DNA from: Candidatus Methanoperedens sp.
Lineage (GTDB): Archaea > Halobacteriota > Methanosarcinia > Methanosarcinales > Methanoperedenaceae
Assembly (NCBI GenBank): GCA_026552975.1
Contig: JAPMTR010000064.1
Span: forward strand, 1-64,000
Direction: 5' to 3'
DNA length: 64,000 bases
Under the pieces are notes generated by a model that did no database searches, was not told the origin of the DNA, and saw nothing but the letters and a program-made list of their open reading frames with translations. Shown piece by piece: positions 17,937 to 26,617 of the stretch (position 1 is its first letter; each line of letters begins with the position of its first letter). The position numbers were made by a program, and so were the translations under genes.

Positions 17937-18231
17937 ATACGATGCTCTTTTTAATATTTTCTGCGACTTCTTTTACCCTTATACTGTTGATACCGGCAGG
18001 GGTCAGGATATCCACTTTTTTACCTAATAGGTTTTCGATATATTCTGATAGTTCAAAAAATTTCAAGCCTATCGGTCTTTCAAATTCCACGATTAGATCA
18101 ACATCGCTGTCTTCTTTTTGGGCTTCTTTTGAATATGAACCGAATATGCCGATTCTTTTGACACCGAAAATGGTTTTTAAATGGGGTAATTCTCGTCTTA
18201 AAATTGCAATAATTTCTTTTCTTGTTATCAT
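17929..18231 (-). CDS. mntA: MntA-like nucleotidyltransferase antitoxin
   Basis: A 100-residue minimal nucleotidyltransferase. The active-site motif GSYSKEAQKEDSDVDLIVEF is intact, with GS, the DxD pair, and a third acidic strand KKVDILTP. The known role of such proteins is to AMPylate and inactivate the HepT toxin encoded next to them; here hepT overlaps by eight bases. The ATG lies 19 bases after the jetD stop codon with AGGAG in between, so this pair is very likely transcribed with the Wadjet genes. Confidence 0.9.
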   Translation of the reverse strand: MITRKEIIAILRRELPHLKTIFGVKRIGIFGSYSKEAQKEDSDVDLIVEFERPIGLKFFELSEYIENLLGKKVDILTPAGINSIRVKEVAENIKKSIVYV

Positions 18232-18250
18232 AATTTTTAGTATTCTCCTA

Positions 18251-19432
18251 TCATTCTATCCAAAAATATTCTATTTTTCTTACGACAAATGATTGATTGA
18301 TTTTTTCCTGCTCTAAGCGATTTTTCTTATTTAGATTCAATAAATGTTTAAAAAGTTGATTTTCTTCTACTGTTAAATTTGTAAGTTGATCAATATTTGT
18401 TTCAGTTCCAGTTACAGTGAAATCTTTAAATTCATTAAATGTTTCAAAATCCATTAATAAGGATTGAGTGTGGGGAAAATATAAACGTAATTGAGAAAGA
18501 ATCTGAAAACCATGGACATCTATGTCACCCCAATAAATTATTTGTATATCATTTAACCACAGGGCATCTTTCAATAATCCAAGCCCAAAACCCCTTCCAA
18601 AAATTGCTATTGAATTTTTCATATTAGGTAAAGTAAGAAAATTTAAAATATTAGAAAAATTAGTTTTATTTTCAAGAATAAAAACTCTTTTGCACCTAAT
18701 ATTGAGGGTATTAAAATCAGTTTGAGGAATACTTAAATCGGTTAATCCACTAAAATATTTTTCTGCAATTTCCTCATCCAGAATCCTTAACCTTATTAAA
18801 GGTTCATCAAATTTAAGGTTAAATCTTCGTTCAAATTGACTTTCATCTTTATTACTATACTCTTCAATGAGAAAATCTAACAGGCTTCTCAGTACAGCTT
18901 TATTTTCTTCTACAAATTTAGTGTGAAGTTCTAACGGCAGTTCTCGGATATAACGATTGGGTCGTGGATTCCTTATAAAGAATCCACAAATTTTTATCAA
19001 ATCGTTCCATTTTCCAAGATGTTCAATAACTTTTAAAGGATTTTGCATTATCCATTCATTAAGATTTGGAATGGTATTGGTGATTTGATTAATTGCCAGT
19101 TTAAATTCCTGATATTCTTTTTCTTTATTAATAAACTTCAAATAATCAATTTCATTTTCAAAATAAATCCTATTGGGGAATTGTTGCTCGCCGATTTTTT
19201 GATCTTTTCTTTTGATGAAATCTATCAAATAACCGTAGCCTAATTGTTCCTTGGATTTGTTCCTTAAATTTTGTATTTCTTTATGGATTTTTGAAAAATT
19301 TTCAAGTGTTTGAGTTGGTTCTATCTTGCCAAATCGAATATCTTTCGGAAAAAAGTTTTCTCCTTTAATAAAAGCAATCAAAAAATCTTTATACCAGCGC
19401 TCAGCTTGTTTTCTTATTTCTTCAGGCTTCAT
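18251..19432 (-). CDS. jetD: Wadjet JetD nuclease (DUF3322/DUF2220)
   Basis: Nuclease subunit of the type I Wadjet anti-plasmid system, which cleaves small circular DNA that the SMC-like JetABC motor has fully extruded. The N-terminal region (about 1-200) matches the DUF3322 layout. The C-terminal toprim-like DUF2220 domain has the acidic residue in FILENKTN (E254) and the GDID pair near 302-305 (YWGDIDVHGFQIL). The 393-residue length is normal. Its ATG overlaps the jetC stop (ATGA). Composition is AT-rich like the rest of the island. Confidence 0.92.
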   Translation of the reverse strand: MKPEEIRKQAERWYKDFLIAFIKGENFFPKDIRFGKIEPTQTLENFSKIHKEIQNLRNKSKEQLGYGYLIDFIKRKDQKIGEQQFPNRIYFENEIDYLKFINKEKEYQEFKLAINQITNTIPNLNEWIMQNPLKVIEHLGKWNDLIKICGFFIRNPRPNRYIRELPLELHTKFVEENKAVLRSLLDFLIEEYSNKDESQFERRFNLKFDEPLIRLRILDEEIAEKYFSGLTDLSIPQTDFNTLNIRCKRVFILENKTNFSNILNFLTLPNMKNSIAIFGRGFGLGLLKDALWLNDIQIIYWGDIDVHGFQILSQLRLYFPHTQSLLMDFETFNEFKDFTVTGTETNIDQLTNLTVEENQLFKHLLNLNKKNRLEQEKINQSFVVRKIEYFWIE

Positions 19433-22400
19433 AGTTGTTGAATTTCGCTTATGCTGAGTATTTTTTCTTTTCGTTCCTTCTCTGTCCGATATTCTTGGAT
19501 AGTTAAGTCCTTAATAAGAGAATTACTGCCGTTCTCATTTGAAACAAAATGGACATAATGGATGTAATTTTCTATTATATTGATTTTTTGCAGTGGCGTA
19601 ACAATAAGTAATTGCAGGTTTAATTTACTGAAAAGCTCTAAACCATATCGAGTGCTTTCATCAGAACCCCGCCCAAAAGCTTCATCAATAACCACAAATC
19701 TGAATGACCTTGATTTTGGTTGACTCCATTCTAAGCCAAACTTATAAGCCAATGCAGCGGCTAAAATTGTATAAGCTAATTTTTCTTTTTGTCCTCCTGA
19801 TTTACCGGACGAATCGCTATAATATTCTTTTTCTAAATCATCTTCTGATAATCGCTCACTTGCACTAAAGGAAAACCAGTACCTTACATCAGTCACTTTA
19901 TTGGTCCAGCTAATATCTGCTGATGTGCCGCTATTGAATCTATCTAAAATTAATTTGACTTTGTTGAATTTTTCTTCACTATAAAGATTTGTCTCTCCAA
20001 AGGTATTTTCTAGGCAATTAACCAATTTAATCTGAAAATCTCTAATCTCGATATCTGAAGTTTTATCTGCTAATAATTTAATATATGTTTTAGAATTATA
20101 TTCAATCTCATTCAGTGACTTATTAATTTGCTTTATCTTATCTTCAATATCTTTTGCAAAACTGTTTAACTGGTTTTTAAAAATAGCAATATCATTGATA
20201 GTCCCCTCATTAAGTAATTCTCTGAACTTCTTCTCATGCTTAGGTAAGTCTTCCTCCTCTATTTTCTTTAGATACTGCTTAAATTCATGAATAGATTTTA
20301 TTGAGGCATCTACTTCGGTAGTTTCCGCTCGATATTCATTTATGTATTTTTGCATTTTGGAAATGATACCATCGCGCAACTTTTCTTCTATTTTGTTTTT
20401 ATCTTCCTTACTATTTTCAATATTTCCCCGTGTTTCCTCCTGTAATTTATCTATGGTTTTAATTTTAAATTCCATTTCAGGTAAGAATTTTTCAATTTTT
20501 GAAAAATGAAATTTTTGTTCATCTTTCAAAATCTCAGTAATTTGGTTGCAATCTTTTAACTCTTCTTCATAAGTTGTAATAGTCTTATTAATTACTCCCA
20601 TCTCTGTCTGCTTTGAACCTTGTTGCTTGTCTTTGTCAGTAATTTCTTTTTGAATAATCTCTAACTGCTTTTTTAATGATTTTAATTGGTCCGAGCTTTT
20701 TTCCAATTCTTCTTTATCTTTTTTGAGCGTTTCAATCTCAACTGCTGCCTTTTTCCAATTTATCTCAGAATAATCTTTGAATTTTATTAAGTCATGGAGG
20801 TTAATTTCTCTTGTTTTCAATTGTTTGTGTATATTTTCGATGGATTTTTTTTGCTTCTCAATATCTTTTATTTGAGTTTCGAGATTTAATGATTCAATCT
20901 CAATTGCCTTTATCTTTTCCAGATTGCTCCAACCTAAAATATAATTTTTTCGTTCAAAAATGCTCTTGCGATCATCTTTTTCATGTTTAGCTTTTCCACC
21001 CTTAATCTGTCCATTTTTGGTGATAGCTTTTGACTCTTTTTGAAATTGTTCTATAGTGTCGCAACAATCATAATCAAAGATTTCGGTTAAATAATTCTCA
21101 AGCCAATCATAAAAAAGTGTGTCAGATTTAATTTCAATTTTTGTCAGTAGAGAATTTTCTGAACTTTCTTTTTGTGTCACATATTTTCTCGAATCGTGAA
21201 CTTTGAAGTATACTAATCGTCCTTTTAGATTGGTTTTATCAACATAGTTGCTCACTCGCCTATAATGTTCTTCAGGTACAAGTATGCTTAATCCGAAGTT
21301 GTGTAGAACCCTTTCAATTGCACCTTCCCATGTCTTTTCTTTATCATTTACCTTTACAAGTTCACCAACAAAGGCTAATTCGTTTTCTTTTAGTGATAAG
21401 TCTCTTAGAATCATCTCGCGAATTTGTAGATTTGGCAATGGGATTTGGGTTTTTCTTTGCCTTAATGATTCAAGTTCTGTTTTGTAAAGGTTATAGGTTT
21501 CCTTAAGTTTATTCAGATTGATTACTAAATTATCTCTATTTTCATTTAGTTCTAATACCTCTTTCTGTATCTTCTCTTTGATGTCGCTAGCTTGAGTTAG
21601 CGATTGGTAGAATATCTCCTCATTTATTACGTTTGGAAATTCTAATAAATCCAATAGTTTCAAATATTCATTTTCCTTTTTTAGTTTATCTTGTTTTATC
21701 CTTTCAAGTTCTTTGAGTTCATTTTCAATTAATTTAAGTCTTTGACTTTCTTTATTATTGTCAATCGCAATTTTTACTTCAGATTCCTTGTTTCTTAATC
21801 GCTCTAAATCAATCCTAATCTCTTCGATTTGATTGTTAATTACACCCAGTTTTTGATTAAAAGATTTTAATTCGTCATGTAAGAGTTTAGATTTATGAAT
21901 AGCAAAGTAGATTGGCAGCAAATTTAGGCAACTTTGCAATTCTTGGATTTCAATACTTGTTTTTTCGAATTCATTTGTTTCTTGTACTAAAGGCTGCAAC
22001 TGCTGCAATTGTTTTTTAGCTATTTGAACAGCTTCATACGATTTTGTGAGATTCTCGAAGTTCTTTTTTAATCCTTCAATTTTTTCTTTTACATCGAATT
22101 TATCCAGCATATGATTTCTCACAAACTCCGTCAGGTTTCCGACAGATTTTAATGAAACTGTTTGATAAAACAAGTCAAGTGCCTTTTCAGATTTAATGCC
22201 AAAAATATTTCTAAATTTAGAGCTGTAGTCACTGAAGTTCTCAAAAATTTTTGTGCCGGCTAAATTCTTTAATCTCTTCTTAAGTGGAAAAATATCTTTT
22301 TCTTCGTTTTTAACCTTGAAATGATCAATAATATTTAAATCCTGTTCAGAGACCACAAAAAACTTCTCTATTTTTTCGTTTCTGTTCCAAAAAACCTGGG

Positions 22401-22803
22401 CTAATGTGATTTTTTGATTGTAGCCTTCATTACAAAAATTAGTTACTAAAACAGTATAATCGCTTTCACTTCTTAAAAATACAGGCTTAGAGGAGTTGTC
22501 TAGTTCATTTTTTCGATTTGTATACTCTCCCCGAACATATGAAAAAAGAGTTCTTTCTTTACCTTCTGCTCCAGCAGCTTTATTGTAAATAATTTTATGG
22601 TGTGGAACCAACATGGTAGTAATAGCGTCTACTAATGTTGATTTACCCGACCCAATATCACCAGTAAGCAAGGAATTGAAACCATAAGGCTCAATTTTCC
22701 ATATTTTTTTATCAAAAGTTCCCCAGTTAAACATTTCCAAGCGCTGTAGGCGAAAGCCTATCTGGGTTTTATCAGGTGTGAAATCAAGCAATAAGTTTTG
22801 CAT
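19429..22803 (-). CDS. jetC: Wadjet JetC SMC-like ATPase
   Basis: Motor of the type I Wadjet complex: a MukB/SMC-like ABC ATPase that extrudes DNA loops. Walker A (GDIGSGKST) lies at about 48-56, after RLEMFNWGTFD. Two long coiled coils flank a central hinge-like domain (about residues 480-600). The C-terminus has the signature SGKSGGQKEKLAY and Walker B FVVIDEAFGRGSDES. The 1124-residue length fits the family. The ATG at 22803 lies inside the end of jetB (20-base overlap) behind GAGGAG, indicating translational coupling. Confidence 0.95.
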   Translation of the reverse strand: MQNLLLDFTPDKTQIGFRLQRLEMFNWGTFDKKIWKIEPYGFNSLLTGDIGSGKSTLVDAITTMLVPHHKIIYNKAAGAEGKERTLFSYVRGEYTNRKNELDNSSKPVFLRSESDYTVLVTNFCNEGYNQKITLAQVFWNRNEKIEKFFVVSEQDLNIIDHFKVKNEEKDIFPLKKRLKNLAGTKIFENFSDYSSKFRNIFGIKSEKALDLFYQTVSLKSVGNLTEFVRNHMLDKFDVKEKIEGLKKNFENLTKSYEAVQIAKKQLQQLQPLVQETNEFEKTSIEIQELQSCLNLLPIYFAIHKSKLLHDELKSFNQKLGVINNQIEEIRIDLERLRNKESEVKIAIDNNKESQRLKLIENELKELERIKQDKLKKENEYLKLLDLLEFPNVINEEIFYQSLTQASDIKEKIQKEVLELNENRDNLVINLNKLKETYNLYKTELESLRQRKTQIPLPNLQIREMILRDLSLKENELAFVGELVKVNDKEKTWEGAIERVLHNFGLSILVPEEHYRRVSNYVDKTNLKGRLVYFKVHDSRKYVTQKESSENSLLTKIEIKSDTLFYDWLENYLTEIFDYDCCDTIEQFQKESKAITKNGQIKGGKAKHEKDDRKSIFERKNYILGWSNLEKIKAIEIESLNLETQIKDIEKQKKSIENIHKQLKTREINLHDLIKFKDYSEINWKKAAVEIETLKKDKEELEKSSDQLKSLKKQLEIIQKEITDKDKQQGSKQTEMGVINKTITTYEEELKDCNQITEILKDEQKFHFSKIEKFLPEMEFKIKTIDKLQEETRGNIENSKEDKNKIEEKLRDGIISKMQKYINEYRAETTEVDASIKSIHEFKQYLKKIEEEDLPKHEKKFRELLNEGTINDIAIFKNQLNSFAKDIEDKIKQINKSLNEIEYNSKTYIKLLADKTSDIEIRDFQIKLVNCLENTFGETNLYSEEKFNKVKLILDRFNSGTSADISWTNKVTDVRYWFSFSASERLSEDDLEKEYYSDSSGKSGGQKEKLAYTILAAALAYKFGLEWSQPKSRSFRFVVIDEAFGRGSDESTRYGLELFSKLNLQLLIVTPLQKINIIENYIHYVHFVSNENGSNSLIKDLTIQEYRTEKERKEKILSISEIQQL

Positions 22804-23365
22804 ACTCCTCCAATTTGTTTTTAACTTCTAGAAGTGTCTCAACCGGAACTTTAACTTTTAAAATTCGTTTCACTTCATATTTGCTTTCACTGTCATTGAG
22901 TTTCCTCAAAAATCCATATTTAACTAATTTATTAATGTTCTCATCTATATTGTCAATGAGTTTTACTTCATTGGTTTTGTCGGGCAGGAATATTCTAAGC
23001 ATTTCTTTGATTTCATCTTTATCTACTATCAGTCTGGTAGAATCTCCTTCAGTAGCATCAAATTCAATTATTTTTTCAACTAACAGGACGCAAAGTAAGG
23101 TTACAGGATAACTTAATTGCCTTTTCTCAATAAGATTTGGTAAATTAATTTCTTGCCCCTCATGAAATTGTTTCTGTTTTAAAAAAGCGAAACCCTCTGT
23201 TTCATAAATAAGAACATCTATCCCAATTACTTTAAAATATTCTTTTATCGGAACATGATATTTAATCAGGTTATCCCATAACTCTTTATCATCAATATAG
23301 ATTACACCTTGCAAGAGCTTTATAATTGCAGAGGCATAGGGATTCACAACATTAGTATCTGTCAT
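22784..23365 (-). CDS. jetB: Wadjet JetB kite-like subunit (DUF4194)
   Basis: A 193-residue protein of the DUF4194 family, the MukE/kite-like accessory subunit of type I Wadjet. Supporting signs: VVNPYASAIIKLLQGVIYIDD at the start, a winged-helix core with LLCVLLVEKIIEFDAT, and a C-terminal winged helix ending LLEVKNKLEEYAKL. It bridges JetC and JetA in characterised complexes. It begins 10 bases after jetA and overlaps jetC by 20 bases. Confidence 0.92.
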   Translation of the reverse strand: MTDTNVVNPYASAIIKLLQGVIYIDDKELWDNLIKYHVPIKEYFKVIGIDVLIYETEGFAFLKQKQFHEGQEINLPNLIEKRQLSYPVTLLCVLLVEKIIEFDATEGDSTRLIVDKDEIKEMLRIFLPDKTNEVKLIDNIDENINKLVKYGFLRKLNDSESKYEVKRILKVKVPVETLLEVKNKLEEYAKLIA

Positions 23366-23375
23366 TTATTCTCCA

Positions 23376-24812
23376 TTATTTGCAGAATATAATTTGAGGT
23401 ATTTTAATTTCAAAATATTTTTTAGTCTCTTTATTCGATATAATTATATTTTCGATTACTTCTTCATTAATATACGACTTATTACCCTTGGAAGCAATAC
23501 TATAATAAGTAATAATTTCAGATAGCCCTTTTTCTACTGGGTAGATTTCAGCTATTTGCTTTAATGTTATTTGAGTATTAAATTTAAGCAATTCTCGTAT
23601 TCTAATTCTTAATTCTTCTTGATCGATATACAACTGCTTATACAACACATCCATATTGATAGAATCTGAACAGCCCTCTTCCAACTCTTTATTTATAATT
23701 TCAGGGTTTTTAGGGACCTCGAACAGGCGGCGTTCCATTATGAGTTCAATTAAAGGACGATCATCAATAAATAAAAAATTCTTATTTTTTGGTAGATTGC
23801 CTTTTATTTGGATGGCAAGGGATTTGATTTCGCTAATAATTTCTATAGTTCGCTTGTTCTCAAGATAAGTTTTATTATCCAAATATCTTCTAACTTGCTC
23901 AATTAGTTGATGATTGGTTTTATTTACTTTATCTCCTGCATCTATTAAATTTACTTCAATTCTTTCTATGAAATCATCATGTTTGATATTTTGAATTTCA
24001 GGCAAATTACTCACAATTTTAATCAAATCATCAAGTTCATCTTGTTTTTTTTGGGACATTATAAATTCCCAAAATGCTTTGAAACTTCGTCCTTGATCAG
24101 TATCCGAAATAAAATCTTGATTTTTAAAAATATCTTCTAATAATTTTCCTTTTTTCAGATTGCTATTAACCTGTTTCTCTCTAACAGATCTAGCAAGTTC
24201 ACGAAAATTGGATTCAACTTCCCTAAAATCAGACAGCAGTTTGCGTGCAGTATCATATACATCAAAAAAGCGTTCTTTAATTTGTGTTTCATTTAGCTTT
24301 TCAATATTTCCAGATTGAATTTTTTCAATTTCTATCTCTATCTCATGTTTCTGTTTTTCCAATTCTTCCAGTCTTTTCTGAGGATCATCGGAGCTTTTGT
24401 AAACAATTTCCTTTAATATATCAAAAATTTTAAGTAGTCTTGATTCGGTACCTACAAACTCTTTCTTGTCTAAATCTTTTATCCATTCCAAAGCTTTTTC
24501 TGTTGCCGGTGTGAGTTCGAAGAATGATTCATCACTATTTGAGGTATAGTATTTTCTCAAAAAACTGTCATTTGACCATTTATCAAGATAATTTCGGGCT
24601 GTACCTGGATATGTGTTTTCCCCATAAATATGATTTAAATTATATAAATAATCTGAAAGGCTGGTTTTAAGTTCAGTATTTGAAATTACTATTTTGTTAT
24701 TCTTCTTAAATTCCTGATATAAAAAACTGAGGATAAGAGGAGCATTGTCTAATCTTAGAAGCTTAACTGTAGGATTATAATCTTTCAGGTACTTTATATT
24801 TTCGTAATCCAT
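23376..24812 (-). CDS. jetA: Wadjet JetA kleisin-like subunit (DUF3375)
   Basis: A 478-residue DUF3375 protein, the MukF/kleisin-like subunit of type I Wadjet. Family landmarks are plain: TVKLLRLDNAPLILSFLYQEF near the start, YLDKWSNDSFLRKYY, FELTPATEKALEWIKDL, FVGTESRLLKIFDIL, and LLSDFREVESNFRELARSVRE. It is the first gene of the operon. The AT-rich 140-base gap upstream must carry the promoter. JetA dimerises and links two SMC-like motors in known systems. Confidence 0.94.
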   Translation of the reverse strand: MDYENIKYLKDYNPTVKLLRLDNAPLILSFLYQEFKKNNKIVISNTELKTSLSDYLYNLNHIYGENTYPGTARNYLDKWSNDSFLRKYYTSNSDESFFELTPATEKALEWIKDLDKKEFVGTESRLLKIFDILKEIVYKSSDDPQKRLEELEKQKHEIEIEIEKIQSGNIEKLNETQIKERFFDVYDTARKLLSDFREVESNFRELARSVREKQVNSNLKKGKLLEDIFKNQDFISDTDQGRSFKAFWEFIMSQKKQDELDDLIKIVSNLPEIQNIKHDDFIERIEVNLIDAGDKVNKTNHQLIEQVRRYLDNKTYLENKRTIEIISEIKSLAIQIKGNLPKNKNFLFIDDRPLIELIMERRLFEVPKNPEIINKELEEGCSDSINMDVLYKQLYIDQEELRIRIRELLKFNTQITLKQIAEIYPVEKGLSEIITYYSIASKGNKSYINEEVIENIIISNKETKKYFEIKIPQIIFCK

Positions 24813-24935
24813 TCAAACATCTCGTTTACAAAACTATAGGTAATTTCCTATAAGGTGTTAATATCTAACTGTAGTAATTTAAGTTAATCGTTAAATTACT
24901 TTTGTCAAATCGTTTTTACTCATGTAATACCACCC

Positions 24936-24962
24936 CAAAAAAAGATGGGGCACTACTGCCCC
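24936..24962 (-). terminator. Terminator of the rpa operon with the stop codon in its loop
   Basis: Read on the minus strand, GGGGCA (24962-24957) and TGCCCC (24952-24947) form a 6-bp stem around the loop GTAG, followed by ATC and seven or eight Ts (24943-24936). The TAG stop codon of the RPA-associated gene is inside the loop. It separates the rpa operon from the Wadjet operon on the same strand. Confidence 0.75.
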
Positions 24963-25531
24963 CTCATCGACTCCACCGCCATCGAAACCATCGCCTTATA
25001 CTGCTCCACATCCGTAGAGTAATGCTCCCTCGCCTTCACAGCATCAGGTTCATTTCCGTTTAATTTAGCGATCCTCTTAGCAGTCAGGTTCGCGGTCTCA
25101 ACGACCCACCTGTCACGCGTTGCTGCATCCACGACATGCATGGACTCAGCCTTTATGGAAGCAAGAACATTTCCTTCTTTGGTCGTGAAGACCGTAGGCT
25201 TGCCGACAACTGCGATGAACTCAGGAGGCGCTGTTTTTGCAAGCACCTGAGCCGCTTCTTGCTGGTATTGCCCTGCTGTTACATAGAACGCGCCTGTTGG
25301 GTCAACGATACGACCGCGCCAGAAATCAGTCTCGTTTCCTATATTTTCGGTTTCCGTGAGCGTGCCAACGATGAAGACACGGTTGCATTTTGCTCCTGTC
25401 GGCGTAAGAAGAAACTGCTTCGGGAACTGTTCATCCTGTCCTTCTTTTGTCTGGAGATTTGATTCCTTAAGCTCTGCAGCAAACACGCGGTGTGCAACTT
25501 CGCGAACATATCCGGATCCATTTTCAGCCAT
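24953..25531 (-). CDS. RPA-associated protein RPAP (COG3390)
   Basis: A 192-residue protein with one OB-fold (about residues 40-130: FLLTPTGAKCNRVFIVGTLTETENIG...WRGRIVDPTGAFYVTAGQYQ). It is typical of the COG3390 RPA-associated proteins found beside archaeal RPA genes and thought to assemble with RPA in single-stranded DNA protection and repair. It starts two bases after the rpa stop. A terminator hairpin overlaps its own stop codon. Confidence 0.9.
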   Translation of the reverse strand: MAENGSGYVREVAHRVFAAELKESNLQTKEGQDEQFPKQFLLTPTGAKCNRVFIVGTLTETENIGNETDFWRGRIVDPTGAFYVTAGQYQQEAAQVLAKTAPPEFIAVVGKPTVFTTKEGNVLASIKAESMHVVDAATRDRWVVETANLTAKRIAKLNGNEPDAVKAREHYSTDVEQYKAMVSMAVESMRGQ

Positions 25532-25533
25532 AA

Positions 25534-26475
25534 TTACGCCTCCACTGCAAAAGGCATTGAAGTTGCTGCAAGTATCCTCGTGATGTCTTCTTCTATCGGT
25601 TTTACATCCGGTTTGATGGAATCTACCAGTATGAACCTGTCAAGTTTCTTTCCGGCAACCACATAGTAACGTCCCACGAGCATATTTTTCATAACATCAA
25701 GAACAACACCCTGGTCAAGCGCTTCTGTTGCCATTTCCTTTGCTTTATCAAGAGTGATACCGGTAAAAGCTTCGGTTATTTCCCTGTTCATCAAAATATC
25801 CTGCACCTTTTCGCCATCGTCAAGGACAGCTTTTATTCGCAAGTCATATTTCCCTTCAACTTTTCCGTGCTCGCCACATGCGCCTTTTATGAGAGCGCGG
25901 TTGCATTCAGGGCATCTTTTTATCAGACCAGAGCCGCTTTGCACATCCACGATAGCACCTGAGAATTCGGTAATGGTTGTGCCTACTTCGATATTTTCTG
26001 CGATCGGGATGATCTCGCTGGTTTTATTTAAACTGACACTAAATCGTTCCTGCCACAGCGAAGTTACCACATTCTTAAAAAGATAGCTTTTTCCTTCCTC
26101 GACCTGGGGAAGGTTCGCTTTTGACCATTTCTTGAATGCTATTGTTCCAGATTCATCGCCTAACAATCCAGCCTGGGAAAGAGATTCGTGATTTGCATCC
26201 CACAACTGGACTACTTTACAACGAAGAGTTATCCATTTTCCGTCTTCTTTGATATCGGATGCTTTTACCTGCGCTGTTTCCCGAGCTGTGAAAAAATCAG
26301 ACTTCGGGATATTGTGTTTCTTTAAAAAGTAATTTACAACATTGCGGCGAGCTTCTTCTGGCGGGACCTTGAATTTGTTTATCAACTGGTCAAGCTTTGT
26401 ATCGATTTCGCTCGTCTCTACCTTTACACCCAGTTCTAAGAATCGGGCTTCTATTTGTTTGGTTATTTCGTTCAT
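25534..26475 (-). CDS. rpa: Replication protein A (single-stranded DNA-binding)
   Basis: Single-stranded DNA-binding protein with two OB-folds (about 80-170 and 190-300) and a zinc-ribbon-like segment between them (RCPECNRALIKGACGEHGKVEG, with Cys-x2-Cys then Cys-His). It coats ssDNA in replication and repair. I take the ATG at 26475 as start, with GGAGG 13 bases upstream; an in-frame TTG at 26487 would add four residues but lies one base after the GGAGG. It forms a two-gene operon with RPAP and is near recJ-like, polC and XPF-like genes. Confidence 0.9.
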   Translation of the reverse strand: MNEITKQIEARFLELGVKVETSEIDTKLDQLINKFKVPPEEARRNVVNYFLKKHNIPKSDFFTARETAQVKASDIKEDGKWITLRCKVVQLWDANHESLSQAGLLGDESGTIAFKKWSKANLPQVEEGKSYLFKNVVTSLWQERFSVSLNKTSEIIPIAENIEVGTTITEFSGAIVDVQSGSGLIKRCPECNRALIKGACGEHGKVEGKYDLRIKAVLDDGEKVQDILMNREITEAFTGITLDKAKEMATEALDQGVVLDVMKNMLVGRYYVVAGKKLDRFILVDSIKPDVKPIEEDITRILAATSMPFAVEA

Positions 26476-26617
26476 AATTTTTCTCAAGCCTCCGGTTTAA
26501 TTTTTGTGTTTTAAGAGGCAACCCTACTATATCCTGCGAGAATATAAACCTTATGAGAGCGGGGTGAAAGTAATGCCATAATCAGCATAATCTGTTGATG
26601 TCCCGATAACGCTAAAT

